From NCBI GenBank assembly GCA_963795555.1, contig CAWCHZ010000002.1:124001-188000 (forward strand): 64,000 bases of DNA, in the 5' to 3' direction. Of the stretch, positions 8,651 to 17,160 are shown piece by piece. The notes beneath the pieces are model-generated. The model made no database searches and had not been told where the DNA came from. It was given only the letters and a program-made list of their open reading frames with translations. Made by a program: the position numbers and the translations under genes. This DNA comes from CAWCHZ01 sp963795555. Its GTDB lineage: Bacteria > Actinomycetota > Thermoleophilia > Solirubrobacterales > Solirubrobacteraceae. Within the stretch, counting starts at the first letter, position 1. Each line of letters opens with the position of its first letter.

Positions 8651-9760
8651 GTGGCGATCGTCTGCGAGGGAGCAACCGAGACCGATCGCGACGGCGACGC
8701 CCGCGGCCTGCACGGCGTCTTGCGCCAGCTGCGCGAGCGCGGCGTGCCTGGCTTCCGCGTCGAGCTGCTCGGATCGGGCTCCGGCGTCGATCGCCAACTG
8801 CGCAGCCTCTGCGAGACCGAGCTGCCTTTTCGTCCCGGCCGGCGCGCGGGCCTGCCGGCGCTGCCGGAGATGATCGGGGCGCTCGAGGATGGGCGCTATC
8901 AGCTGGTGCACGCGGCCGTCCCGCCCGACCAGCGGCTGGAGGTCCGGCGCGTGCTGCGCGGCTTCTACGGCCGCTGCGCGGTCGTGCTCTCGCCAAGCGC
9001 CGCCGCGGACGATCAGCTGCGCGGGCTCGGCATGCCCGGCGCGCGCCTGGGTCGCTGGTCGCACGGCGTCGACCTCGTCCGCTTCAGTCCGCGCCATCGC
9101 CGCCAGGGCGCGCTGCCGGGGGCGTTCAACGTGCTGCACGTCGGCACGCTCGCCGGCGCGGGCGTCGATCTGCTCGCCGGCGCGTTCGTCGCCGCGCGGG
9201 CGGTCGACCCGAGCCTGCATCTCGTCGTCGTCGGCGAGGGGCCCGAAGAGGATCGCCTGCGCGCGCGGGTGGGCGAGTGCGCGACCTACCTCGGCGCGCT
9301 CGACGGCGAGGCGCTCGCCCAGGTCTACGCCAGCGCCGACATGCTGCTGTTCGCGGCCGGCGACGACGGCCTCGGCCAGCCGATCCTCGAGGCGCAGGCC
9401 AGCGGGTTGCCGGTGCTTGCCGCCGAGCTGTCCGGCTCGACCTGCCTGGTCGAGCACCGAGGGACCGGCTGGCTGTGCCAGGCCGACGCCTCCGCCCTGG
9501 CCGCGGCGCTGACGCGGCTGGCGGCGGCGCCGACGCAGCGCCGACGGCTGGCCGAGCAGGCGCTGCGCAGCGCTCGCCTGCGCTCCTGGGATCAGGCGCT
9601 GATCCAGCTCGGTGCGGGGTACCGCCGTGCGCTGGAGGCCAGCGCGGGCGCGGGCCACGGCGCGGGCCACGCACCGAGCGCGGACGCGGACACGAACGCG
9701 GTTGCGGGCCACGAAATGTTCACAGCGGGGTCACCGGCTGGCAACGCGCTGGCCGGTTGA
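8651..9760 (+). CDS. Glycosyltransferase family 4 protein
   Basis: A 369-residue GT-B-fold glycosyltransferase. The C-terminal nucleotide-sugar domain shows 'FNVLHVGTL', 'LHLVVVGEGPEEDRL', 'ASADMLLFAA' and the E-x7-E element 'EAQASGLPVLAAE'. The N-terminal acceptor domain is recognisable but weakly conserved. GTG start at 8651; no clear ribosome binding site. The last 35 residues are a Gly/Ala/His-rich tail with a short repeat, probably disordered. It lies 39 nt after cysNC, so it may be co-transcribed and could glycosylate a sulfated or envelope glycan, but this is inference. Confidence 0.75.
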   Translation: MAIVCEGATETDRDGDARGLHGVLRQLRERGVPGFRVELLGSGSGVDRQLRSLCETELPFRPGRRAGLPALPEMIGALEDGRYQLVHAAVPPDQRLEVRRVLRGFYGRCAVVLSPSAAADDQLRGLGMPGARLGRWSHGVDLVRFSPRHRRQGALPGAFNVLHVGTLAGAGVDLLAGAFVAARAVDPSLHLVVVGEGPEEDRLRARVGECATYLGALDGEALAQVYASADMLLFAAGDDGLGQPILEAQASGLPVLAAELSGSTCLVEHRGTGWLCQADASALAAALTRLAAAPTQRRRLAEQALRSARLRSWDQALIQLGAGYRRALEASAGAGHGAGHAPSADADTNAVAGHEMFTAGSPAGNALAG

Positions 9761-9869
9761 CGCGGAAAGACTGACCGCCAGCGTCGTCCCCAGCCGAGCC
9801 TGACAGGCGCTGCCTCCGGCACCGGCTGGGACCTCGCAATCGCACCGTACAGCTCTCTGAGGAGGACGC

Positions 9870-11693
9870 ATGCGCAGGACGCTGGGGTGGAGGCAGGCCA
9901 CGATGGCCGGTGTGGCTGCCGCCTGCCTGTTCGGTGGCGTCGTCGCCGCCGCCGAGGCCGGTGGGGGTGGCGCGCCACCGAGCTCGACCAAGACGCCGAT
10001 CAAGCACCTGGTGGTGATCTTCCAGGAGAACGTCTCATTCGATCACTACTTCGGCACGTACCCGTTCGCGGCCAACAGCTCGGGACAGAAGTTCTTCGGC
10101 TCACATCACGTCAAGGTGAATGCCCTCTACGACACGCCCGGGGCGGGCGGCAAGGGCACGTTGCTGACCAACAATCCCAACAAGGACGCCGCCAACAAGC
10201 AGGTCAACCCGCGTCGCCTGAATCCGGCGAACATCAACGACGTCCTGCAGTGCGACCAGGACCACAACTACGGCGATGAGCAGAAGGCCTTCGACGGCGG
10301 CCTGATGGACAAGTTCCTGACGACCGTCGCCAGCACCTCGGGCACGAGCCCGACCGGCCAGCCCTGCCAGGCCAGCGACGTAATGAACTACTACGACGGC
10401 AACACCGTCACGGCGATGTGGAACTACGCCAAGCACTTCGCGATGAGTGACAACTCGTTCGACACGACCTTCGGGCCGTCCTCGCCGGGGGCGATCAACC
10501 TGGTCTCCGGCGACACCGGCAACGTTGGGCTGATGATCAACGGCGCCGCGACCAATGGCGACACCGTCCCCGATGGCAGCGGCGGCACGTCGCTGATCTC
10601 CGATGCTCAGCCCTACTACGACGACTGCTCGACGCGTGATGCGGCGTCACTGACCGGCAAGAACGTCGGCGATCTGCTCAACGCGGCAGGTCTCAGCTGG
10701 GGCTGGTTCCAGGGGGGCTTCCGGCCGACCACCAGCTTTGCCCAGGCGACCGCTGGCCTGCCGCCGACCAGCACGTTCACGCCGGATCAGTTCAAGGGCA
10801 AGTTCGCCGTCAAGCCAGCCTCTGACCAGGGGCTGTGCAACGCCGTCCACCCGGTCGGGGCAGCGGTCGGCGGCATCGGTGGGACCGTCCCGGGGCCGAA
10901 CAACTACGGCAACAAGGACGACTACATCCCGCACCACGAGCCGTTCCAGTACTACGCCTCGACGGCCAACCCGCACCACCTGCCGCCCGCCTCGCTGGCG
11001 GCGATCGGGACCGACACGCAGACCTTCAAGGCCGGCGTGCCGCAGTTCGACACCGCCAACCACCAGTACGACACCAGCGACTTCAACGCGCTGGTGGCGG
11101 CGATCGACCATGGGTACCTCTCGCCGGACCACCTGCCGGCCGTGAGCTTCCTCAAGGCTCCGGCCTATCAGGACGGCCACGCCGGCTACTCGGACCCAAT
11201 CGACGAGCAGCAGTTCATCACCAGCGAGATCAACATGCTGGAGCACTCGCCGGACTGGTCGAGCACCGCCGTGGTCATCGCCTACGATGACTCCGACGGC
11301 TACTACGACCACGTCTTCAGCGGCGTGCATAACCCGTCGAAGACCTCGGCGGTCGCCAACCCACCCGGCCCGCAGGACTTCCTCAACGGGCTGGGGCTCT
11401 GCGGGTCGGCGAAGGCCACGCCGCTGGCCGGCCAGAACGGCCGCTGCGGCTACGGCCCGCGCATGCCGCTGCTGGTCATCTCACCATGGGCCAAGCAGGG
11501 GTACGTGAATCACACCCTGACCGATCTCAGCTCGGTCACGAAGTTCGTCGAGGACAACTGGGGACTGCCGCGCATCTCCGGCTCCTTCGACGCGATCGCC
11601 GGGACGCTGGACAACATGTTCAGCTTCCACGGCAAGGGCTCGAACGGGGCCCTGTTCCTCGACCCGGTCAGCGGGCAGCCGGGGAGCTGGTAA
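9870..11693 (+). CDS. Secreted phosphoesterase (phospholipase C / acid phosphatase family)
   Basis: A 607-residue exported protein of the PF04185-type phosphoesterase family. A signal peptide covers about residues 1-32. The metal-binding start 'KHLVVIFQENVSFDHYFGT' is typical, followed by 'FGPSSPGAINLVSG' and 'VIAYDDSDGYYDHV' near the C-terminal metal site. GAGGAGG precedes the ATG by about 5 nt. Members hydrolyse phosphate mono- or diesters outside the cell for phosphate scavenging or lipid turnover; which applies here cannot be told. It is monocistronic, followed by a hairpin terminator. Confidence 0.85.
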   Translation: MRRTLGWRQATMAGVAAACLFGGVVAAAEAGGGGAPPSSTKTPIKHLVVIFQENVSFDHYFGTYPFAANSSGQKFFGSHHVKVNALYDTPGAGGKGTLLTNNPNKDAANKQVNPRRLNPANINDVLQCDQDHNYGDEQKAFDGGLMDKFLTTVASTSGTSPTGQPCQASDVMNYYDGNTVTAMWNYAKHFAMSDNSFDTTFGPSSPGAINLVSGDTGNVGLMINGAATNGDTVPDGSGGTSLISDAQPYYDDCSTRDAASLTGKNVGDLLNAAGLSWGWFQGGFRPTTSFAQATAGLPPTSTFTPDQFKGKFAVKPASDQGLCNAVHPVGAAVGGIGGTVPGPNNYGNKDDYIPHHEPFQYYASTANPHHLPPASLAAIGTDTQTFKAGVPQFDTANHQYDTSDFNALVAAIDHGYLSPDHLPAVSFLKAPAYQDGHAGYSDPIDEQQFITSEINMLEHSPDWSSTAVVIAYDDSDGYYDHVFSGVHNPSKTSAVANPPGPQDFLNGLGLCGSAKATPLAGQNGRCGYGPRMPLLVISPWAKQGYVNHTLTDLSSVTKFVEDNWGLPRISGSFDAIAGTLDNMFSFHGKGSNGALFLDPVSGQPGSW

Positions 11694-11723
11694 CGCGGGG
11701 TCGAACCCCGATGCGAATGGGAG

Positions 11724-11753
11724 GGGCGGCCGCTACGGAAGTAGCGGCCGCCC
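11724..11753. terminator. Hairpin between convergent genes
   Basis: A perfect 13-bp stem (GGGCGGCCGCTAC, 11724-11736; complement 11741-11753) closes on a GGAA tetraloop, 30 nt after the phosphoesterase stop. No U tract follows, as is common in high-GC actinobacteria. It lies between the phosphoesterase gene and the oppositely oriented universal stress gene, so it may serve both directions. Confidence 0.75.
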
Positions 11754-11832
11754 GCCTCTCCCGGTCGCGGCGCAACCTGCCTGATCTCGCGGCACAACCC
11801 GCCCGGCACCCGTCGGTGCCGGCCACATTGCG

Positions 11833-12351
11833 TCAGCTGGCCGCGTCGTCCTGCTCGGTGTTCTCGCCCTGGTCGGGCGTGCGGACGATCAGCACGGGAC
11901 GGTCGGCGTGGTGCAGCACCCCATGCGAGACGCTGCCCAGCAGCAGCGAGCGCACGCCCGTCATGCCGCGCGAGCCGACGACGATCGCAGCCGCATGGCG
12001 CTCCGCAGCGGCGTTGACGATCTCCGCCCAGATCGGGCCGATCGCCTCAACGGTCAGCGGCTCGGCGACAAGGCCGGCGTGACGCGCCCGCGTCGCGCCT
12101 TCGTGCGCAGTCTCGCCAATCGTCTCGGCGACCTGCTGGTCGAACCGCTCGGTGTCGATGATCGGCGCGGTGGCGCCCGACCAGACGTAGGTCGGCATCG
12201 CGACCCCCAGGGGCTGCCAGACGCTCAGGATCACCGTCGGCCGCCCGGGGAACAGCGCCGCGGCCTGGTCGATCGCGCGCTTGGCGTCGTCCGAGCCGTC
12301 GTAGGCGATGACGATCGGGCTGTTGGCCGTGCTGGACGTGGTCATGGTCAT
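11833..12351 (-). CDS. Universal stress protein
   Basis: A 172-residue cytoplasmic UspA-family protein with a single domain. The ATP-binding signature G-2x-G-9x-G-S is visible as 'GSRGMTGVRSLLLGS', and the N-terminal 'IVIAYDGSDDAKRAI' is typical. The start at 12351 was chosen with AAGG about 11 nt upstream; the longer open frame would run into tRNA-Leu and is rejected. Likely a stress-survival ATP-binding protein; no regulatory partner is adjacent. Confidence 0.88.
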   Translation of the reverse strand: MTMTTSSTANSPIVIAYDGSDDAKRAIDQAAALFPGRPTVILSVWQPLGVAMPTYVWSGATAPIIDTERFDQQVAETIGETAHEGATRARHAGLVAEPLTVEAIGPIWAEIVNAAAERHAAAIVVGSRGMTGVRSLLLGSVSHGVLHHADRPVLIVRTPDQGENTEQDDAAS

Positions 12352-12421
12352 CCGCGCGTCCGCCTTGCTCACGCGGGCCGGACGCGACGTCCGCTCCCGC
12401 AGGCGCGATCCTGGACGGGGA

Positions 12422-12505
12422 TGCGGCTGAGAGGACTCGAACCTCCACGGGGTTGCCCCCACAGGCACCTGAAGCCTGCGCGTCTACCAATTCCGCCACA
12501 GCCGC
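12422..12505 (-). tRNA. tRNA-Leu (anticodon CAG)
   Basis: The minus-strand sequence folds as an 84-nt class II tRNA. The acceptor stem GCGGCTG pairs with CAGCCGC with discriminator A. The anticodon stem CAGGC/GCCTG holds loop TTCAGGT, reading CAG. A variable arm with GGGG/CCCC follows, and the T arm contains GGTTCGAGTCC. The CCA is not encoded. It reads CUG, the most used leucine codon in such GC-rich genomes. Confidence 0.95.
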
Positions 12506-12666
12506 GCGGTCCGGGGCGCAAGCGCCTCCGGCGCAGGCGACGATAGCGCACCACGCCCGCTTGCGGGGCGGCGCCCGGCGCGACCGGGCTCGCCGCAGGC
12601 CGCGCGTCGATGACGCGCTCCGAAACCAGCCGGCCGGTACGCCGTTTGCTAGCCTCGCAGTCCAGC

Positions 12667-12739
12667 GCCGCTATCGTCTAGGGGACTAGGACGCCGCCCT
12701 CTCACGGCGGAAACCGGGGTTCGAATCCCCGTAGCGGTA
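12667..12739 (+). tRNA. tRNA-Glu (anticodon CTC)
   Basis: A 73-nt cloverleaf: acceptor GCCGCTA with TAGCGGT (terminal G-U pair), anticodon stem CCGCC/GGCGG with loop CTCTCAC reading CTC, and T arm CGGGGTTCGAATCCCCG. The CCA is not encoded. It decodes GAG, the dominant glutamate codon here. Confidence 0.95.
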
Positions 12740-12792
12740 CCTTCGATCAGCCCCCGCTCGCCGTCACCCCGGGGCTCATCGCCGGCACAAGT

Positions 12793-13101
12793 TCACATGA
12801 ATGCCGTGGGGTGGTTTGCGCCGTCTGCGATGGCGCGTTTGCCCTCGCGGGTCAGCCGGTAGAGCGGATTGCCGGCGGGGTCGCAGCCGACAACGGCGAG
12901 CTGTCCATCGCTGGTGGCCGCCTGCAGGAGCGACAGCAGCTGCTCGTCGTCTTGCTGGAGAAGCTCGTCGGCGACCTCGCGTGAGATCACGGTCTGCCGT
13001 CCGTATTCGGTAAGCAGGGAGATCGCGTAGAGCAGCTCCCAGCGCGGGCGATCGAACTCCTGCTCTGCTGAAGCTGCCTGCTCGTGGTGTCGTTCAGCCA
13101 T
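12793..13101 (-). CDS. Small helix-rich hypothetical protein
   Basis: A 102-residue charged protein with no membrane segment. Its layout, helices followed by 'LAVVGCDPAGNPLYRLTREGKRA', resembles a small winged-helix fold with a C-terminal beta wing, but no family is recognised. No clear ribosome binding site precedes the ATG at 13101. A similar small protein is encoded at 15290-15562 on the same strand, on the other side of the secreted Ig-like gene. The 241 bp upstream hold a 17-nt direct repeat (13212 and 13235) and no gene. Confidence 0.5.
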   Translation of the reverse strand: MAERHHEQAASAEQEFDRPRWELLYAISLLTEYGRQTVISREVADELLQQDDEQLLSLLQAATSDGQLAVVGCDPAGNPLYRLTREGKRAIADGANHPTAFM

Positions 13102-13342
13102 TCGGGTGTCTCGAGCGGTCGGATTGCACTCCTGGCCGGCCGGCTCGGAAGCGTCTCAGGGAGCACATTACGACGGATGCTGGTGCTCGTCTACATCCCG
13201 AGCGCGACGCGGGCTGAGCGCCCGCCGGGTCTGGGGCTGAGCGCCCGCCGGCCGGCCGAGCGGGACGGCGCGGGGACGGACCGCTTGGGCCCATCCCCGC
13301 ACCGGCGGGCTCTTCCCGTTCCCTGGCTGGGCTTCTCGTGCG

Positions 13343-15208
13343 CTAGCCGTGCGGGTGGCGGCGGAACTTGAGCGTGATCGTCTTGCTCCGCGGCACCGGG
13401 GATCCACCGCTTGGCGTGAACGTCGCCTTGATCGTGATCGTCAGCACGTGCGAATGGCGCAGCAGCGTCCGTCCGCGCGTGGTGAGCGTGATCGTCAGGC
13501 GACCTGAGCCGCTGGCTGTCAGCGTCAGCTGACCGGACCCGAGCACCAGCGTGTGACGGTGACGGTGGCGTCCGCGGCCGCTGTAGGTGATCCGCAGCAG
13601 GTCGACCTCGAGGTGGCCTGCCTGCGGCAGCGTCAGGATCGCGCTCGCGCTGCCGTGCGCGCCGAGCCCGTTGGTCCCAAGGCCACTGAGCACGTTCGCC
13701 ACGGTCGCGTCGTCCTGCGCGAGGGTCCCGAGGATCTGGCCTCGGCTGATTGTCGTGTTGTTGTTGACAGGCCCCGGGGCCGGCTGGCTGATCGGGCCCG
13801 GGTTCCCCGCTGCGGCCTTGATCACCGCCGATGGCGCCGAGACGGCCGGGCTGGCCGCGGGGCCAGCAGCGTTCGACGCCGTCACCGCGAGGCGCAGCGT
13901 CGCGCCCACGTCGGCGGCCGACAGCAGATGCGACGACGCGGTCGCGCCCGCGATCGGCTGGCAGGCGCCGCCCGCGCTGTTGCAGCGCTGCCACTGATAC
14001 GCGTAGGAGATCGGCGTGCTGCCCGTCCAGACGCCGTTGTTGCCGGCGATCGTCTGCCCGACCTGGTTGGCATTCGACAGCGCCGGTGCACCGCTATTGG
14101 CGACCGGGATCGCGGCGACCTGCGCGGTCAGGGCGCTGGTCTGCGGCGCGGACGTTCCGCCGCCGTTGGTCGCCGTCTGGCTGACCTCGATGCGCGCGCC
14201 GACGTCGGCCGAGCTCAGCTGGTAGCTGGAGTCATCGGTCCCAACCGCCACGCAGTTTGCGCCGTTGACGTCACAGCGCTTCCACTGATAGTCGATCGTG
14301 ACCGGTGGGTTGCCGTCGGTTCCGACGAACGTCGCGGCGATCAGGTGCAGCGTCTGTCCGTCGGTCGGCGTGCCCGCGATCAGCGGTGGCCCCTCGCCAG
14401 TTGGCGGGACCGCGGCGGGGCTCGTCGGCGTGACGCTGCCGCCACCAAACTCGCTGAACGCATACTGCACGCCCGGCAGCGCCTCGATGCCGATGCGCCC
14501 GCCGGTGTAGGTGGTGTCGGTTGCGCTGACGAGCGCGCCCCAAGGCTGACCCGCGGCCGCATACCAGGCGGTCACGACGCCGCTGGCGCTGACGGTGACC
14601 GCGACGCGATCGCCGGGGTTGAGCGTGCCGTTCCACGGGTTGTTGGCGAGGAAGCTCGGTGGATGCGGCTCGCCGCCGTTGACACGGAAGATCGAGACGG
14701 AGTTGGGCGAGCCGCCCGAGCTGCCGCCGCCGAAGTCGACGAAGTAGCCCGCCGTCGAGCCGGCCGTCTTCGAGCCGCCGGCCTCGTTGATGTCCAGCAC
14801 GACGTCGTTGCTGCCGCCCTGGGCGATCGTCGCCCAGACCTCCGAGGAGTTGCTGTACGAGGTGTTCCACAGCGCCTCGTCCCAGGTGCCCCCGTCGACG
14901 CCGGTCAGCGCATTGGCGCTGACCGTCATGCTGCCGTCGGGGTGAACGGGCGTGACCCAATTGGTCGTGCTCAGCACGCCGCCATCGCTCGCGAAGCTGT
15001 CGAGCACCGGTGAGCCGTAGGGTCCGGCGTCAGCCCACGCGGGTGCGCTGAACGCGAGCGCTGCGACGCTGGTGACCAGCGCGACGATCCATCTCCTCAT
15101 GCGCACACGATCCCGTCGCGCACCGCCAACGACCTCCCTCTGCGCAGCATCGAGCTGCTCGACGCGCGCGCGCTGTCGGCCGCGTCGCCGGGTTCCCCGT
15201 ACCATCAT
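13343..15208 (-). CDS. Secreted protein with tandem Ig-like repeats
   Basis: About 621 residues. After the signal core 'VALVTSVAALAFSAPAWA' comes a lectin/LamG-like domain of about 200 residues. Two repeats of about 95 residues follow, each with a 'YQW-RC' core and a 'LSSADVGA' or 'LSAADVGA' strand, then a Lys/Arg/His-rich beta tail. This architecture is common in Solirubrobacterales surface proteins of unknown function. The start is uncertain: AGGAGG (15217-15222) is 8 nt from the ATG at 15208, which gives an unusually long basic N-region of about 35 residues, while an ATG at 15100 would give a normal signal peptide without a good ribosome site. Confidence 0.7.
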   Translation of the reverse strand: MMVRGTRRRGRQRARVEQLDAAQREVVGGARRDRVRMRRWIVALVTSVAALAFSAPAWADAGPYGSPVLDSFASDGGVLSTTNWVTPVHPDGSMTVSANALTGVDGGTWDEALWNTSYSNSSEVWATIAQGGSNDVVLDINEAGGSKTAGSTAGYFVDFGGGSSGGSPNSVSIFRVNGGEPHPPSFLANNPWNGTLNPGDRVAVTVSASGVVTAWYAAAGQPWGALVSATDTTYTGGRIGIEALPGVQYAFSEFGGGSVTPTSPAAVPPTGEGPPLIAGTPTDGQTLHLIAATFVGTDGNPPVTIDYQWKRCDVNGANCVAVGTDDSSYQLSSADVGARIEVSQTATNGGGTSAPQTSALTAQVAAIPVANSGAPALSNANQVGQTIAGNNGVWTGSTPISYAYQWQRCNSAGGACQPIAGATASSHLLSAADVGATLRLAVTASNAAGPAASPAVSAPSAVIKAAAGNPGPISQPAPGPVNNNTTISRGQILGTLAQDDATVANVLSGLGTNGLGAHGSASAILTLPQAGHLEVDLLRITYSGRGRHRHRHTLVLGSGQLTLTASGSGRLTITLTTRGRTLLRHSHVLTITIKATFTPSGGSPVPRSKTITLKFRRHPHG

Positions 15209-15289
15209 GGTCATCGCCTCCTGTAGCAATCCTTGCCATGGCGACCCTAAACAGCGCACGCGCTGCGCGTCAAGTGCACAGTTGTTGAG

Positions 15290-15562
15290 CTAGGGCCGGT
15301 AGGCGCGTGCGAGCTGGCCATCGCTGAGCTTGCTGCGCAGCAGGCCGCGGCGTTCGAGCGCGCGCAGCACGCTGGCGACGCGCAGCGAGGGCGCATACTC
15401 GCCCGAGCGCGCGCCCTTCCCGGTCGGGCTGATCTGGCGCGGACCACCGGGGAGGCCCAGCTCCTCGGCGACCTGGCGCGCGGTCACCCAGACATCGGGC
15501 TCCGCGGTGAGGCGCCGGACGGCCTCCAAGGCTGCGCGCTGTCGTGCCGGCAGATCGGTCAT
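15290..15562 (-). CDS. Small winged-helix-like hypothetical protein
   Basis: A 90-residue basic protein. The order 'ALEAVRRLTA', 'VTARQVAEELGL', 'RVASVLRALERRGLLRS' looks like a winged helix-turn-helix, in which the last segment would be the recognition helix and wing. It may be a small DNA-binding regulator; no target is evident. ATG at 15562, no strong ribosome site. It precedes the secreted Ig-like gene by 81 nt on the same strand. Confidence 0.5.
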   Translation of the reverse strand: MTDLPARQRAALEAVRRLTAEPDVWVTARQVAEELGLPGGPRQISPTGKGARSGEYAPSLRVASVLRALERRGLLRSKLSDGQLARAYRP

Positions 15563-15791
15563 CGACTGTGGGCGGATCTTAGTGTGCCAGCGAGACAGTC
15601 ACATAACGACCTGCTCTGAGATCCGACAGTTCCACGACACGCTCAAGTGGCTGGGCCCGCCGTAGTGCCGACGGTTGACTTCCGTTAGGGGCGCGTTAGC
15701 ATCGCCTGACTGATACCAGCGGACCGGGAGACGGGCGTCGCGCGGGCCGGTGCTGCCGTAGGACGCCGCCGATCGGGAGAGGAGGGTCCGG

Positions 15792-16166
15792 ATGGCAACG
15801 ACCGAGCAGAAGCTCGAGGTCAAGAGCTCGAGCAGCCCGGACGAGGTGCGCAAGTTCGCAGCCAGGGGACAGGTCGACATCTCGCGGTTGTCGAGCGGCG
15901 ACGCGGGCCTGGGCACGTTCGAGCCGGGCTGGCGCTGGAGCGAGTGCGTCAAGCCGCTCGTTGGGACCGACAGCTGCCAGGTCCGTCACGTCGGCTACGT
16001 GCTTGCCGGGCGCATGCACATTGCGATGGACGACGGCAGCGGTGGCGATGTGGGCCCCGGCGACTTCTTCGTGATGCCGTCCGGGCACGATGCGTGGGTC
16101 CTTGGAGATGAGCCCTGTCGGCTGCTGGACTTCGGCGGCCTCGAGGGCTACGCGCAGGGCAAATGA
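15792..16166 (+). CDS. Cupin-domain protein
   Basis: A 124-residue single-domain cupin. The beta-barrel motifs are visible as 'HVGYVLAGRMHIAMDDG' and 'VGPGDFFVMPSGHDAWVLGDEP'. The full metal-binding set is not present, so an enzymatic role is uncertain. A GAGAGGAGGG ribosome site lies about 6 nt upstream. It is followed after 15 nt by a DUF1059 gene, and the pair is probably co-transcribed. Confidence 0.75.
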   Translation: MATTEQKLEVKSSSSPDEVRKFAARGQVDISRLSSGDAGLGTFEPGWRWSECVKPLVGTDSCQVRHVGYVLAGRMHIAMDDGSGGDVGPGDFFVMPSGHDAWVLGDEPCRLLDFGGLEGYAQGK

Positions 16167-16181
16167 GAGAGGGGGTTGGCG

Positions 16182-16406
16182 GTGGCACGCAAGATCGCTG
16201 ACTGCCGGCGCTACGAGAGTGAGGCCAACTGCTCGTTGACGATCATCGGCGAGGAGGCCGAGGTCATCGAGGCGGCCGCTCAGCACGCAACCTCGGTGCA
16301 CGGCCACCAGGACGGCCCGGAGCTGCGCGAGCAGATCCGCGGGATGCTCGAGCCCGAGGACAGCTACGTCGCCGGAGTGCGCACGACAGAGCCGTATCCC
16401 GCCTAG
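16182..16406 (+). CDS. DUF1059 family protein
   Basis: A 74-residue protein matching the DUF1059 pattern: 'ARKIADCRRYESEANCSLTI' with two Cys, then 'HATSVHGHQDGPELREQIRGM'. GTG at 16182 was preferred to the TTG at 16176 because of spacing from GAGAGGGGG. Function unknown; proteins of this family are small and soluble. Confidence 0.72.
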   Translation: MARKIADCRRYESEANCSLTIIGEEAEVIEAAAQHATSVHGHQDGPELREQIRGMLEPEDSYVAGVRTTEPYPA

Positions 16407-16471
16407 TCGACGACTGCGGGTCCTCCAGTTCCCGCGGGTCGTGCTCGACGAGGGGACTGGCTCGCCTGCGA

Positions 16472-16493
16472 CGCGGCGCCATTGTGCGCCGCG
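16472..16493. terminator. Candidate terminator hairpin
   Basis: CGCGGCGC (16472-16479) pairs perfectly with GCGCCGCG (16486-16493) around a CATTGT loop, 66 nt after the DUF1059 stop. There is no U tract. Confidence 0.45.
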
Positions 16494-16792
16494 CCGCGGC
16501 GGGTGCATGGGGCGCCGCTAGGGCGTCAGTTGCGGGCGCTGGCAGTAAGGCCGGTAGCGGCTCCGCTGCTCGACGAGGCACGGGCGACGATGGCATTCGG
16601 GCCGCGTGGGCCCCGCGTGCCGGCACCGTGGGATCGGGAGCAGCTTGATTACGGTTCGCGTGCGCTCGCTCATCACGCGGACCAGCCTCTCCCACCGCGG
16701 CTCCCCGGGCAATACAACAATCGGCCAGCCACGGGGCGTGCGCTCAAGCACGGTCGGCGCGGCGCAACGATCGCTGTCAGCCCGGTGCCCGC
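16494..16792. other. Stretch without a supported gene
   Basis: No gene here has start, codon pattern and family support. A minus-strand frame (16518-16955) ends in an Arg- and Cys-rich stretch including 'GWPIVVLPGEPRWERLVRVM', which reads somewhat protein-like but matches nothing recognised and may be a remnant. A 24-nt direct repeat with one mismatch (GCTCAAGCACGGT core) lies at 16742-16765 and 16791-16814, its second copy crossing the end of the next small ORF. Confidence 0.4.
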
Positions 16793-17041
16793 TCAAGCAC
16801 GGTGGGCGCGGCGGCGTGGGGTCTGGCGGCGACGCCCGCGCAGCAGGCGCCCGCCGAGGTGACCCCAAATGCCCAACGGCAGCATCCAGGCCGGCCGGTG
16901 GCGAACGCGCCCGGCCGCATACAGCGGCAACAGCACAACAGCCACGACCAGCCAAAAGGCTAACAGCGCAAGCGCGATCAGCACCAGCACGATCAGGATG
17001 TTGAGCGCGATCGCCACTATGTTGAACGCCGCCACCTGCAC
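16793..17041 (-). CDS. Possible small membrane protein
   Basis: A short minus-strand frame of 82 residues from a GTG at 17041. Residues 5-42 are strongly hydrophobic ('VLIALALLAFWLVVAVVLL'), enough for one long or two short membrane helices, and the rest is Arg-rich and would be cytoplasmic. The abrupt hydrophobic composition suggests a real gene, but there is no ribosome binding site and no family match. It lies downstream of the 19-nt repeat array on the same strand as the collagen-like gene. Confidence 0.4.
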   Translation of the reverse strand: MQVAAFNIVAIALNILIVLVLIALALLAFWLVVAVVLLPLYAAGRVRHRPAWMLPLGIWGHLGGRLLRGRRRQTPRRRAHRA

Positions 17042-17064
17042 GCGGTGACGGTAGCGCGCGCCGC

Positions 17065-17159
17065 GCTGTTGCGGGACGGCGACGCTGTTGGGGGACGGCG
17101 ACGCTGTTGGGGGACGGCGACGCTGTTGGGGGACGGCGACGCTGTTGGGGGACGGCGAC
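17065..17159. repeat. Five tandem copies of a 19-nt unit
   Basis: The unit GCTGTTGGGGGACGGCGAC occurs at 17065, 17084, 17103, 17122 and 17141 with no spacers; the first copy has one mismatch and the other four are identical. The array ends one base before the TTA that forms the stop codon of the collagen-like gene. As 19 is not a multiple of 3, it is not a peptide repeat in one frame. Recent expansion is likely from the near-identity. Confidence 0.95.
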
Positions 17160-17160
17160 C

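Noticed and set aside
6962..9712. A 916-residue open frame on the minus strand
   Set aside because: It lies antisense to cysNC and the glycosyltransferase gene and has Arg/Ala/Gln-rich composition without any motif; long antisense frames are expected at this GC content.
11833..12468. Longer universal stress protein starting at 12468
   Set aside because: The extension would be translated through tRNA-Leu and is not conserved; the start at 12351 has a ribosome site.
16518..16955. Minus-strand frame with a Cys/Arg-rich end
   Set aside because: Parts look protein-like, but there is no family, no ribosome site, and it overlaps the better-supported small membrane ORF; left as an unassigned stretch.
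17065..17159. CRISPR array
   Set aside because: The repeats are directly adjacent with no spacers, and no cas genes are present.
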